Below are positions 27,087-36,847 of a DNA stretch of 64,000 nucleotides, one piece after another (the first letter of the stretch is position 1; the number at the start of each line of letters is the position of its first letter). Location: the NCBI RefSeq assembly GCF_021216675.1, contig NZ_CP086120.1:1776001-1840000 (forward strand), given 5' to 3'. The notes beneath the pieces were generated by a model. It did not search any database, was not told where the DNA came from, and saw nothing but the letters and a program-made list of their open reading frames with translations. Source of the stretch: Streptomyces gobiensis. Lineage in GTDB: Bacteria > Actinomycetota > Actinomycetes > Streptomycetales > Streptomycetaceae. The translations under genes were made by a program, and so were the position numbers.

Positions 27087-28253
27087 TCAGCGCTCCAGGA
27101 AGCGGAAGAGTTCTTCCCAGCGCTGGATGATCCGCTCCGTCGAATAACGCCGCACATTCTCGCGGGCGGTCTCGCCCATGCGGTCCCGCAGCTCCTTGTC
27201 GGACATCAGCGTGTCCAGGCAGTGCGCGAGACTGCTGGTGCTGCCGTGGGCGGCGAGCAGCCCGTCCTCGCCGTCCCGGATGATCTCGCGTACCCCGGGC
27301 GCGCAGTCCATGGCCGCGCAGGGCACCCCCGCGGCCATCGACTCCAGCAGCGCGAGCGGGAAGCCCTCGCCACGGGAGGACTGCACGAAGAGGGAACCAC
27401 CACGCAGCGCGCCGACCACATCGCCGGTACGCCCGAGCCACTCAACCGAGTCATCGAGCCCCAGCGCGGTGCACTGCTTCTTCAGCATCTCCTCGTCCTC
27501 GCCGTCACCGTAGATCAGCAGCCGCCACTCCGGGTGGCGCGGTACGACCTCGGCCCAGGTGTCGAGGAGCATGTCGATGCCCTTCTGGTCCGTCAGGCGC
27601 CCCATGCTGAGGACGGCTTTCTCCGTACGCGGAGACGGGACATCGGGGAAGAAGGGCAAGGGGTTCGGCATGAAGTCCACATTGTTCATGCCCTGACGGA
27701 CCCACTGATCCGCGTCTTCCTGGGTGAGCAGCAGCAGCCGGTCCACGTCCGCGTAGTGCTGCTTCACCCGCCGGAAGCGCGAGCACTGGCGGGAGTACTC
27801 GAAGGACTCATGGCTCATGCCGATCACCGTCAGGCCATCGGTCCGGGCCAGCCGCACCCACTCCATCGCCCAGACCTGGGTAACGATCACCACGCCACCG
27901 GGCCGGGCGGCACGGAACAGCGCGGTCAGCTTGTCCGCCTGCTCTTGCATCCCGGCCTCGCGGGCACTGCGGCGGCGGCGTTCCGCCACATTGAGCTTCG
28001 CCTTGATGCCACGGTTCGGCCCGACCCTGGGCGGATGGACGTCATAGAGGGTGGTGGTCGGGTACGGCAGCTCGCCGCCGAGGTCCTGTGCGACCTCGGA
28101 TTCGGTGACGCCGATGATGTGCACCCGGTGACCGCGCCCGGTGAAGAGGCGGGCCATCTGGTGCGACCAGGTGGTGATGCCGCCCAGCTCATCGACGCTG
28201 TTGGAAACGATGAAGATATCGCGGCCGGGAGACGCGTTGTACTGCTCGGTCAC
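27087..28253 (-). CDS. GT4 glycosyltransferase
   Basis: 388 residues, a compact GT-B family 4 enzyme. IVSNSVDELGGITTW is the N-terminal glycine loop, LSMGRLTDQKGIDML opens the donor domain and RGEGFPLALLESMAAGVP carries the EX7E motif that binds the nucleotide sugar. It overlaps the upstream GT2-TagF gene by 4 bases (ATGA), so the two are coupled. Together they mirror the plus-strand pair at 18.6-23.2 kb. Confidence 0.92.
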   Translation of the reverse strand: MTEQYNASPGRDIFIVSNSVDELGGITTWSHQMARLFTGRGHRVHIIGVTESEVAQDLGGELPYPTTTLYDVHPPRVGPNRGIKAKLNVAERRRRSAREAGMQEQADKLTALFRAARPGGVVIVTQVWAMEWVRLARTDGLTVIGMSHESFEYSRQCSRFRRVKQHYADVDRLLLLTQEDADQWVRQGMNNVDFMPNPLPFFPDVPSPRTEKAVLSMGRLTDQKGIDMLLDTWAEVVPRHPEWRLLIYGDGEDEEMLKKQCTALGLDDSVEWLGRTGDVVGALRGGSLFVQSSRGEGFPLALLESMAAGVPCAAMDCAPGVREIIRDGEDGLLAAHGSTSSLAHCLDTLMSDKELRDRMGETARENVRRYSTERIIQRWEELFRFLER

Positions 28254-31117
28254 TTGTCCCTCCGGGGAGCGAAGAACTTCTCGACGATGGTGCGGGCCGC
28301 GTCACCCTGGTCGTACTCGCCGTACCGTGCGGCGAACTGGCGCCTGGCGGTGCCGTATTCGGTGTCGGCCGCCTTGAGGTCATCGACCGCGGAGAAGAGC
28401 TCCTCCTCGGTGGCGACCACCGGTCCCGGTGCCTGGTCGCGCAGGTCGAAGTACGTACCGCGGCTCTCGTTCGCGTACTCCTCGTAGTCGTAGGTGAAGA
28501 ACACCATCGGGCGGTCAAGAAGCGCGTAGTCGAACATCACCGACGAGTAGTCCGTGATCAGGCCATCCGCCAGGGCCAGCACCGGACTGATGTCGTACTG
28601 ACCGGAGACATTGATGACCTTGCCCCGCACCGAGGGCGGCAGCACCACGTTGTTGAGGTAGTGCGATCGAATCAACAGGACATAGCGGTCACCGAAGCGT
28701 TCCGCGAACTTCTCCACATCAAAGGGAAGTTCGAAACCGCGGACCTTGCCACTGGCCGCCGCGCGGAAGGTCGGCGCGTAGAGCAGAACCGTGCGGTCCT
28801 CCGGGACACCGAGTTCAGCGGCGAGCGGACCACGCTCCCGGGAGCCGGTCTCCGTTTCCTGGCGATGCGCCGCGACCAGCGCGTCGTTGCGCGGGTATCC
28901 CGTCCGCAGCAACACCTCGTCACGCAGCCGGAAACCCTTCGCCAGTGTCCTCGCGTCGTGCTCGGAACGCACCAGGAAGTGATCGAAGCGGTCCAGGACC
29001 CGCTGGAACTCCTCCTGCTGACCACGGTTCCACTTGCGCAGCCGAGGCTCGTCAAAGCCCATACGCTTCAGCGCGGTGCCGTGCCAGGTCTGGATGTAGG
29101 TGGTCTCAGGCCGCTTGGCCAGCTTCAGCGGGAAGCCCTGGTTGTCGATCCAGAACTCCGCCTGGGCCAGCGCCTTGAGGTACTCCCAGCCCCAGCGGCG
29201 CACCAGCGTGGCGTCCTCCGGGAAGCCTTGGGCAGGCTTCTTCCCCGCGTACGACCACACGGCCTCAAACTCGATACCCCTGCGGCGCATCTCCTCATAG
29301 ATCGCCCGGGGACTGTCGCTGTACTGCTTGCCCAAATGGCTTTCGAAGACCACCAAGCCCTTACGGATGGGCAGCTTGCTGAACACCTCGTGGTACACGC
29401 GGATCTTGGTCACGTCCGAGTTCAGCTTGCCCTTGGCCTTGCGGGCCCTGCGCAGCGCCGTCTTGGCCAGCACCCCGGCGCGGCTGCGCAGTGCGTTCCC
29501 GACCAGCGTCTGGGCGCGTACCGCAGCCTGCCCCTCGGAACGCAGGACGAACGTCAGATGGCCCCGTTTGGAGACATCGGGCTCTATCCGGTCCGCAACC
29601 AGGCGGGTGAGCCGCGGCCGAACGCTCAGTGCCCGGGCCTTGTCCAGGTCGGCGGCCTCGACCGAGAGACGGGTCCGGGTGGTCTCACCGTCCACATCCA
29701 GAATCAGCCGCACATCCCACACCACGTCGATCACGCCCAGCGGGCGCAGCGCGCGGGCCAAGTCGACTTCAGCATCCCAGTCAATGGTGCGCCCGGCACA
29801 CCGCAGCGATGTCAGGGGGAAGTGGAAGGTCTGCAGGCTGCGGCGGCGAGCGCGGAACTCCAGGCGGCCACGGATACGGGCGCCCGACGCGATCCTGCCG
29901 AGCGGGTTGACGATGCTCCCGGCCAGCCGGACCGTGCCACGCCCGTCGTCGCCGTAGGAAGTGAGACGGTTACGGAGGAACAGGTCGCCCAGTGAGCGGG
30001 TGTGGTAGCCCATGTCGGTGACATCAAGGGTCCGCAAGCCCTCGGCGTCGTCCAGGTGTTCTCCGCACCAGTAGACGCGACCGTCCCGCTCGACGAGGGG
30101 GGAGGAGAGCTTGTCACGGTTGGTGAGGGTGTCCACGGCCGGCATCAGGTTGTCCCAGTCCTCCTTGCTGAGGAGGTAGGCACAGATGGCCTGGAAGGGC
30201 TGGACCTCGCCGTACGCCTCGGCGGAAATGCCGCTGAGGTAGCTGTTGGCTATCCGGGCGAACTCCTGACGGTAGCCGGCGTCCCTGAACGGCAGATCCC
30301 ACAGGTGCAGCACGAGATCGTGCTTCAGAAACTTGACGTCCTTGTGGAACTTCAGCTCGTCCAGGCCTCGTTCCGCCAGGAGCGCGTCGATCCGCCGGTG
30401 GATCTCCATACGGTCAATGAAGTTGTCGATCTCATGGCGGCTGTTGGTGACCGACTTCTTCGCGGCCTTCTCGACCACGCTCCAGTAGTAGACCCGGTGA
30501 GGGATCAGCGCGATGCGCCGGGCCGCCGCATAGGCCTCGGCGGAGAAAAGCAGGTCCTCGTAGAGGATGCCGACGGGAAACTGGAGGTCGTGCTCTCGCA
30601 GGAAGTCCCGGCGGTAGCACTTGTTGGTCGACAAGGTGTCCCAGACCAGCAGGTCGGGAAGTTCGGAGACAGAGTCGATCGTACGGCTGCGGCCGTAGAG
30701 CCACGGGTACCACTCGACGGTCTTGCGGTTGCGGCCGTCAAGGTGGACCCGTACGCAGAGCCCGGAGACGAAATCGGCGCCGGTCCGCTCAGCCGCCGCG
30801 ATCATGTTGCGGCAGGCGTTGCGATCCAGTTCGTCGTCGCTGTCCAGGAACATCACATAGCGGCCACGCGCCTCGGCGATCCCCAGGTTGCGGGGTGCCC
30901 CGCCACTACCGCTGTTCTCGGGGAGCCGGAAGGCGCGCACCCGGTCCGGGTGGGCATCGGCCAGCCGCTGGGCCGTCTCGTACGAGCCGTCCGTGCTGCA
31001 GTCATCGACGATCAGTACCTCGACATCGCGGAGCGTCTGGCCGAGCACCGACCGGACCGCCGTTGGGAGACGGTCGGCATCGTTGTACACGATGACGATC
31101 ACGGATATATCAGGCAC
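28250..31117 (-). CDS. Bifunctional GT2 glycosyltransferase / CDP-glycerol-type phosphotransferase
   Basis: 955 residues from the GTG at 31117, which has GAGGT upstream. Residues 1-240 are a family 2 domain (ISVIVIVYND, VDDCSTDG, LDSDDELD). Residues about 360-590 form a beta-rich linker. Residues about 610-955 are a complete TagF-like domain with IQTWHGTALKRMG, VLLYAPTFR, VLLIRSHYLNN and LITDYSSVMFDY. Both catalytic histidines (WHGT and RSH) are present. Such enzymes polymerise polyol-phosphate or glycosyl-phosphate chains at the membrane. It is divergent from the GtrA-like gene over an AT-richer 148-bp promoter region. Confidence 0.9.
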   Translation of the reverse strand: MPDISVIVIVYNDADRLPTAVRSVLGQTLRDVEVLIVDDCSTDGSYETAQRLADAHPDRVRAFRLPENSGSGGAPRNLGIAEARGRYVMFLDSDDELDRNACRNMIAAAERTGADFVSGLCVRVHLDGRNRKTVEWYPWLYGRSRTIDSVSELPDLLVWDTLSTNKCYRRDFLREHDLQFPVGILYEDLLFSAEAYAAARRIALIPHRVYYWSVVEKAAKKSVTNSRHEIDNFIDRMEIHRRIDALLAERGLDELKFHKDVKFLKHDLVLHLWDLPFRDAGYRQEFARIANSYLSGISAEAYGEVQPFQAICAYLLSKEDWDNLMPAVDTLTNRDKLSSPLVERDGRVYWCGEHLDDAEGLRTLDVTDMGYHTRSLGDLFLRNRLTSYGDDGRGTVRLAGSIVNPLGRIASGARIRGRLEFRARRRSLQTFHFPLTSLRCAGRTIDWDAEVDLARALRPLGVIDVVWDVRLILDVDGETTRTRLSVEAADLDKARALSVRPRLTRLVADRIEPDVSKRGHLTFVLRSEGQAAVRAQTLVGNALRSRAGVLAKTALRRARKAKGKLNSDVTKIRVYHEVFSKLPIRKGLVVFESHLGKQYSDSPRAIYEEMRRRGIEFEAVWSYAGKKPAQGFPEDATLVRRWGWEYLKALAQAEFWIDNQGFPLKLAKRPETTYIQTWHGTALKRMGFDEPRLRKWNRGQQEEFQRVLDRFDHFLVRSEHDARTLAKGFRLRDEVLLRTGYPRNDALVAAHRQETETGSRERGPLAAELGVPEDRTVLLYAPTFRAAASGKVRGFELPFDVEKFAERFGDRYVLLIRSHYLNNVVLPPSVRGKVINVSGQYDISPVLALADGLITDYSSVMFDYALLDRPMVFFTYDYEEYANESRGTYFDLRDQAPGPVVATEEELFSAVDDLKAADTEYGTARRQFAARYGEYDQGDAARTIVEKFFAPRRDK

Positions 31118-31265
31118 TTCTACCTCAAGCTCAAGTCTGTTGCCACTGCGACTGATCGGGAGATTGCCCGCCAACTATACAATCGCCCGCAAACAGCATT
31201 TAAAGTACGACTCTTCCAACCACCCACACCCGCATGGCGCGACAGCGCGTGCCTGGAGCCACTCA

Positions 31266-31727
31266 ATGCAGCCGACGAGCCCCACTACCCGTAAGAGCGA
31301 AAACGGCTCGACGGCGTTCACTGGACTTGGTCACGAGATAGCAAAGTTTGGCGCGGTCGGCGGGACAGGGGTGGTGGTCAACCTCACAGCCTTCAACCTG
31401 CTCCGTGCGGTCACGGACCTCCAGGTCGTGCGGTGCAGCGTGATAGCGACCATCGTCGCTATCGGCTTCAACTACCTGGGGCTTCGCTATTTCGCCTACC
31501 GTGACCGCGACAAGACCGGACGCAGCCGGGAATTGTCCCTCTTCCTTCTCTTCAGCGTGCTCGGCCTCATCATCGAGAACGGTGTGCTCTTCCTCGCCAC
31601 CTACGGCCTCGGCTGGAACGCGCCACTGCTGAACAACGTCTTCAAGTTCACCGGCATCGGCGCGGCGTCCCTCTTCCGCTTCTGGTCCTACCGAACCTGG
31701 GTCTTCCGCACCCTCCCCACCCCCTGA
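31266..31727 (+). CDS. GtrA family membrane protein
   Basis: 153 residues from the ATG at 31266, with GGAG 7 bases upstream. Four TM segments are visible (near 28-50, 55-78, 95-118 and 123-140). KFGAVGGTGVVVNL and FRFWSYRTWVF are the GtrA/DPMS-like signatures. GtrA proteins help move undecaprenyl- or dolichyl-linked sugars across the membrane or tether a glycosyltransferase. The divergent glycopolymer enzymes suggest it serves that pathway. Confidence 0.9.
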   Translation: MQPTSPTTRKSENGSTAFTGLGHEIAKFGAVGGTGVVVNLTAFNLLRAVTDLQVVRCSVIATIVAIGFNYLGLRYFAYRDRDKTGRSRELSLFLLFSVLGLIIENGVLFLATYGLGWNAPLLNNVFKFTGIGAASLFRFWSYRTWVFRTLPTP

Positions 31728-31798
31728 TGTTGTGGGCAATCGTTCCGCAGGGCGTGGGGGCACCTCCCAGCGTTAGCTGGGGGAGGGTGGGCACAACA
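31728..31798. repeat. Inverted-repeat element, copy C
   Basis: TGTTGTG and CACAACA arms enclose a nested hairpin (cctcccagc gtta gctgggggagg). The element begins at the base after the GtrA stop codon. Its left arm tgttgtgggcaNtcgttccgcagggcg is the same as that of the element at 18.1 kb. Confidence 0.7.
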
Positions 31799-31825
31799 CC
31801 ACCCACCGGGCCCGCACCGAAAAAC

Positions 31826-31856
31826 GGGGTTTCCGGGGCGAAGCCCCGGAAACCCC
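31826..31856. terminator. Probable bidirectional terminator
   Basis: ggggtttccggggc and gccccggaaacccc form a perfect 14-bp stem with a GAA loop, between the convergent GtrA and NAD-GDH genes. Confidence 0.75.
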
Positions 31857-31873
31857 GGCCCCGGGCGCCCGGG

Positions 31874-34800
31874 TCAGCGGTTGCTGCGCAGCAGCGTACG
31901 CATCGTCCGCATCGCCACCGAGAGATTCGCCAGATCGAACGTGTCGGAGGACTGGATCTCATCCAGGGTCAAACGGGCCCGATGCAGGACCGCGGCGTTC
32001 TTCTCCTCCCACGCCTTGAACCGATCCTCCGCGCTACCCGCCGCATCCCCCGCCGCGAGCACATCAGCCGTCAGCAACTGGTGCGCGGCGTAAAGGTCCT
32101 CACGGATCGCGGCGCGCGCCATGGACTGCCAGCGGTCGGCGCGCGGCAGATCGCTGACCCGGTCCTGAAGCTGGGTGATGCCGAGGCGGTCGGCCAGGTC
32201 GTAGTAGACCTCGGCAACATCCATCAGCTTCCGGCCGGTGCGGTCCGCGACCGCGACGACGTCCAGCGCCGGCAGGACCGAGGAAAAGCCCGCCACCCGC
32301 CGCGCCAGCTCAACCGGGACTCCCGCGGACTCCAGTTCGCCGTAAATCTGCTGGTACCAGGCCAGGTCCTCGCCCTTGATGAGCCCCGGAAGCTCAGCCC
32401 AGACCATCTCCACGCCCTCCTGGAAGAAGGCGATGGTCTCGGCGAGCCGCAGCGGCTGCGGCCGGTTGCCCAGCAGCCAGCGGGTGCCCCGCTCGACCAG
32501 GCGCCGGGAGTGCAGCCGGATGCGGGTCTGGGTGTCGGCGGAGACCAGATTGTCCAGCGCCTCGACCGCGTCCCAGATCGCGCCCAGCCCGAAGATCGCA
32601 CGGGACGCGGCATGCGCCCGGACGATTTCCTCGGTGGATGCCCCGGTCTCCTCCCGGAGCCGGTGCAGGAAGGTTGAACCGCCCGTATTGACCGTGTCGT
32701 TGACCAGGAGGGTCATCACGATCTGACGGCGCAGCGCGTGGTTGTCGATCTCCGTGGGGAACCGCTCCCGCAGTGCGCGGGGGAAGTAGTCATGCGCCAA
32801 CCGCCGCAGATACGGATCGTCCGGCAGATCGGACTTGACCAGCTCCTCGGTGACCGTGATCTTGGCGTAGGCCAGCAGCACCGCCAGCTCGGGCTGGGTC
32901 AGCCCCCGGCCGCCGGCCAGCCGCTCCCGGATCTGCCGGTCGGAGGGCAGGAACTCCAGCTGACGGTCGAGCCGCCCCGCGCGGGCGAGTCGGCGCATGA
33001 ACCGCTGGTGGGCATGGAGCAGACCCGGCGCGGTCGCCAGGGCGTTGGCCAGTACGACGTTCTGCGCGTAGTTGTTACGCAGCACGATCGCGCCGACCTC
33101 ATCGGTCATCTCGGCGAGCAGCGTGTTGCGTTGCTTAATCGTCATATCGCCATTGGCGACGACCGCGTTGAGCAGGATCTTGATGTTCACCTCGTGGTCG
33201 GAGGTGTCCACACCGGCGCTGTTGTCGATGGCGTCGGTGTTGATCCTGCCGCCGTTCAGCGCGAATTCGATCCGGCCCAGCTGGGTCAGCCCCAGATTGC
33301 CGCCCTCACCGATGACCTTGAGCCGCAGATCCCGGCCGTCCACCCGGATCGCGTCGTTCGCCTTGTCGCCGACGTCGTGGTGCGACTCGGCGGAGGACTT
33401 CACATAGGTGCCGATGCCGCCGTTCCACAGCAGATCGACCGGCGCCTTGAGGACGGCCTGCATCAGATCGGCCGGGGTCAGCTTGTTGACTCCGGCGCGG
33501 ATGCCCAGCGCCGCCCGCACCTGTGGGGTGACCGGGATCGACTTGGCCGTACGCGGGTACACCCCGCCGCCCTTGGAGAGCAGCTTGGTGTTGTAGTCGG
33601 CCCACGAGGAGCGCGGCAGCTCAAAGAGCCGACGGCGTTCGGCGAACGAGACGGCCGCGTCCGGTTCGGGGTCGAGGAAGATGTGCCGGTGGTCAAAGGC
33701 GGCGACCAGCCGGATGTGCTCGCTGAGCAACATGCCGTTCCCGAAGACGTCCCCGGACATATCGCCGATGCCGACCACCGTGAAGTCCTGGGTCTGGGTG
33801 TTGTGGCCCAGCTCCCTGAAGTGCCGCTTGACCGATTCCCAGGCGCCACGGGCGGTGATGCCCATGCGCTTGTGGTCGTAGCCTTCCGAGCCACCGGAGG
33901 CAAAGGCGTCACCGAGCCAGAAGCCATAGGAGACAGCGACCTCGTTGGCGATGTCGGAGAAGGTCGCGGTGCCCTTGTCGGCGGCGACCACCAGATACGT
34001 ATCGTCCTCGTCATGCCGGACGACATCCGCGGGCGGTACCACCTCGCCGCCCACCAGGTTGTCGGTGATGTCGAGCATCCCGGAGATAAAGGTGCGGTAG
34101 CAGGAGATGCCCTCGGCCAGCCAGGCGTCCCGGTCCTTGGCCGGGGCGGGCAGCCGCTTGCCGACGAAGCCGCCCTTGGCACCGACCGGCACGATCACCG
34201 CGTTCTTGACCTCCTGCGCCTTGACCAGTCCAAGGATCTCGGTACGGAAGTCCTCACGCCGGTCCGACCAGCGCAGGCCGCCACGGGCGACCTTGCCGAA
34301 GCGCAGATGCACACCCTCGACGCGTGGCGAATACACCCAGATCTCGTACTCGGGGCGGGGTGCGGGCAGATCCGGGATGGCCTGCGGGTCGAGCTTCATC
34401 GACACATAGCTGTGCGGCTCACCGGTATCCCGGTCCCGCTGGAAGTGGTTGGTGCGCAGCGTGGCCTTGATAACGGTGAGGAAGGATCGCAGCATCCGGT
34501 CCTCGTCCAGGTTGGCCACCTGGTCCAGGGCGCCCTCCAGCTCCTCCAGCAGACCGTCGATCAGCTCACGGCCCGCCCGCTGCCGCTCCGGGGCGAGACG
34601 GGCCTCAAAGAGGCTGACCAGCAGCCGGGTGGTGTGGATGTTCTTTTGGAGGGTCTCCTCCATCGTCCCCTGGCCGAACTTCGCCCCGGCCTGCCACAGA
34701 TACTTGGCGTAGGCGCGCAGCACCATGGCCTGCCGCCAGGTCAGCCCGGCGGCGAGCACCAGGGCGTTGATGCCGTCGTTCTCGGCCTGGCCGTTCCAGA

Positions 34801-36847
34801 CGGCGGCGAAGGTCTCCTGGAAGCGCTCCCGTGCATCCTCGCCCAGGCTCTGCATCTGAGAATCCGGGAGACGCAGCCCGAAGTCGTAGATCCACGTCCT
34901 GATGCCGTCCGAGGGGCGCAGCTCGTACGGCCGCTCGTCGATGACCTCCAGGCCCATGGCCTGGAGGATCGGCAGCACGGCGGAGAGCGAGACTGGCTCA
35001 CCGGTGCGGTAGATCTTGAAGCGCCGCTCATTGGGGGCGGCGCCGACCGGTTCATACAGGCTCAGCGCGAAGTCCTTGGCGCCCTTGCGCCGGTCGAGCT
35101 CCTCAAGGTGCTGGAGGTCGGCGACGGCGGCACGCGGCGGGAAGTCGGCCTTGTATCCCTCGGGGAAGGCCTTGCTGCCGTAGCGGTGGCCCAGCTCGGC
35201 GGCGCGCTCCTCACCGCACTCGGCGAGGAGCGCCTCACTGAAGCCGTCCACCCAGGAGCGGGCGGCCTCCACCAGCCGCGCCTCGATCCGCTCGGTGTCG
35301 GCATCGGTGAGCTGATCAAGCTCGGTGCCGGGCTTGACCCGGATCACGAAGTGCAGCCGGGAGAGGACGGATTCGGTGTTCCAGGCGGTGAAGTCGACGC
35401 TGGTGCCGCCCAGTTCCTCCATAAGGATGTCGACTAGGCGCAGCCGCACCGGGGTGGTGTAGCGGTCGCGTGGCAGGTAGACGAGGGCCGAGTAGTAGCG
35501 CCCGTACTCATCCTGCCGCAGGAACAGCCGCAGCCTGCGGCGCTCTTGGAGGTAGAGCACGGACGTGGCGATGGAGCGCAGCTCATCGACCCGGATCTGG
35601 AAAAGCTCATCGCGCGGGTAGGTCTCCAGGATCTGCAGCAGATCGCGGCCGTCGTGGCTGTCGGGCGTGAAGCCCGCAGCCGCCAGCACGGACTCGACCT
35701 TGCGGCGGATGACGGGGATCTGCCGCACCGATTCGACGAAGGCCTGAGCGGCGAAGAGACCGAGGAAGCGACGCTCGCCGATGACATTGCCCTCGGCATC
35801 GAATTTCTTCACCCCGACATAGTCGAGATATGAGGAGCGGTGCACGGTGGCGCGGCTGTTGGCCTTGGTGAGCACCAGCAGCTTGTGCTCCCGGGCCTTG
35901 GCCCGGGCACCGGCGGCGAGCCGGTTGAAGGAGGGCGAGACGGGGTGGCCCTCGTCATCGGTGCTGTGACTGGGGTCGGAGCGCAGGATGCCCAGCCCGG
36001 TGCCGGGGACGGGCTTGAGCACGTCCTCCTTGCCGCCGGACTCCGTGGTGACCGAGGCCAGCTCATACTCGCGGTACCCGAGGAAGGTGAAGCGGTCATC
36101 AGCAAGCCAGCGCAGCAGCTCACGGGCCTCGTCGATCTCCGGCTCGGTCACCTCGTCGGTGGACTCACGGGGCAGCTCATCGGCGATCCTGAGCGCGGCG
36201 CCGCGCATCTTCTTCCAGTCCTCGACGGCCTCCCGGACATCGGACAGGATGCGACGCAGATCAGCGGTGATCTGCTGAAGGTCCGCGGGATCCGTCTCAC
36301 GGTCGATCTCGACATGGATCCATGACTCGGTGACCGCGTCCGGTGGCAGCTGGTCATGCCGGTGAGTGGCCGCCGCCGGGGAGAGCGGATCACGGCCCGC
36401 GTCCAGCACCTCCAGCAGCTGGCCGGTGACATCACGGCGGACGATCACCTGCGGGTGGATGACGATATGGATGCCGCGGCCCTGACGGGTCAGCTCATTG
36501 GTGACGGAGTCCACCAGGAAGGGCATATCGTCGGTGACGATCTCGACGACCGTATGAGTACAAGTCCAGCCGTTCTCCTCGACGGTGGGCGTGTACACCC
36601 GGACATTCGCCGTGCCCTGCGGGCGGTCCTGAGCGAGCCGGTAGTGGGAGAGAGCGGCACCGAGGATATCGACCGGGTCCCGGTCGGCGAGGTCCTCAGG
36701 GGCCGTGTGCAGGTAGTAGCGCTGGAGGTATACACCCACGTCGGCGGCGAGGCCCTGTTCCGGGAGACTCCCGGTCGGGCTGCTCTCAGCGACCTGGGCG
36801 GCTCGTACGAGCAGATCGGCCTTTGTCTCGTCCAGCTTGGTCTGCAT
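31874..36847 (-). CDS. gdhB: NAD-dependent glutamate dehydrogenase, large type
   Basis: 1657 residues from the ATG at 36847 (MQTKLDETKADLL), which follows AGGAG and AGAGG; the open frame goes 39 codons further without conserved features. The length and sequence fit the giant NAD-GDH class first known from Streptomyces clavuligerus, about 1650 residues. Visible motifs include VRHDEDDTYLVVAADKGTA, GIGDMSGDVFGNGMLLSE and GEGGNLGLTQLGR in the catalytic core; the N-terminal 700 residues are regulatory. It oxidises glutamate to 2-oxoglutarate and ammonia with NAD in the cytoplasm, mainly in catabolism. Confidence 0.96.
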   Translation of the reverse strand: MQTKLDETKADLLVRAAQVAESSPTGSLPEQGLAADVGVYLQRYYLHTAPEDLADRDPVDILGAALSHYRLAQDRPQGTANVRVYTPTVEENGWTCTHTVVEIVTDDMPFLVDSVTNELTRQGRGIHIVIHPQVIVRRDVTGQLLEVLDAGRDPLSPAAATHRHDQLPPDAVTESWIHVEIDRETDPADLQQITADLRRILSDVREAVEDWKKMRGAALRIADELPRESTDEVTEPEIDEARELLRWLADDRFTFLGYREYELASVTTESGGKEDVLKPVPGTGLGILRSDPSHSTDDEGHPVSPSFNRLAAGARAKAREHKLLVLTKANSRATVHRSSYLDYVGVKKFDAEGNVIGERRFLGLFAAQAFVESVRQIPVIRRKVESVLAAAGFTPDSHDGRDLLQILETYPRDELFQIRVDELRSIATSVLYLQERRRLRLFLRQDEYGRYYSALVYLPRDRYTTPVRLRLVDILMEELGGTSVDFTAWNTESVLSRLHFVIRVKPGTELDQLTDADTERIEARLVEAARSWVDGFSEALLAECGEERAAELGHRYGSKAFPEGYKADFPPRAAVADLQHLEELDRRKGAKDFALSLYEPVGAAPNERRFKIYRTGEPVSLSAVLPILQAMGLEVIDERPYELRPSDGIRTWIYDFGLRLPDSQMQSLGEDARERFQETFAAVWNGQAENDGINALVLAAGLTWRQAMVLRAYAKYLWQAGAKFGQGTMEETLQKNIHTTRLLVSLFEARLAPERQRAGRELIDGLLEELEGALDQVANLDEDRMLRSFLTVIKATLRTNHFQRDRDTGEPHSYVSMKLDPQAIPDLPAPRPEYEIWVYSPRVEGVHLRFGKVARGGLRWSDRREDFRTEILGLVKAQEVKNAVIVPVGAKGGFVGKRLPAPAKDRDAWLAEGISCYRTFISGMLDITDNLVGGEVVPPADVVRHDEDDTYLVVAADKGTATFSDIANEVAVSYGFWLGDAFASGGSEGYDHKRMGITARGAWESVKRHFRELGHNTQTQDFTVVGIGDMSGDVFGNGMLLSEHIRLVAAFDHRHIFLDPEPDAAVSFAERRRLFELPRSSWADYNTKLLSKGGGVYPRTAKSIPVTPQVRAALGIRAGVNKLTPADLMQAVLKAPVDLLWNGGIGTYVKSSAESHHDVGDKANDAIRVDGRDLRLKVIGEGGNLGLTQLGRIEFALNGGRINTDAIDNSAGVDTSDHEVNIKILLNAVVANGDMTIKQRNTLLAEMTDEVGAIVLRNNYAQNVVLANALATAPGLLHAHQRFMRRLARAGRLDRQLEFLPSDRQIRERLAGGRGLTQPELAVLLAYAKITVTEELVKSDLPDDPYLRRLAHDYFPRALRERFPTEIDNHALRRQIVMTLLVNDTVNTGGSTFLHRLREETGASTEEIVRAHAASRAIFGLGAIWDAVEALDNLVSADTQTRIRLHSRRLVERGTRWLLGNRPQPLRLAETIAFFQEGVEMVWAELPGLIKGEDLAWYQQIYGELESAGVPVELARRVAGFSSVLPALDVVAVADRTGRKLMDVAEVYYDLADRLGITQLQDRVSDLPRADRWQSMARAAIREDLYAAHQLLTADVLAAGDAAGSAEDRFKAWEEKNAAVLHRARLTLDEIQSSDTFDLANLSVAMRTMRTLLRSNR

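Noticed and set aside
32738..35437. An 899-codon plus-strand frame
   Set aside because: Antisense to NAD-glutamate dehydrogenase; no domain.
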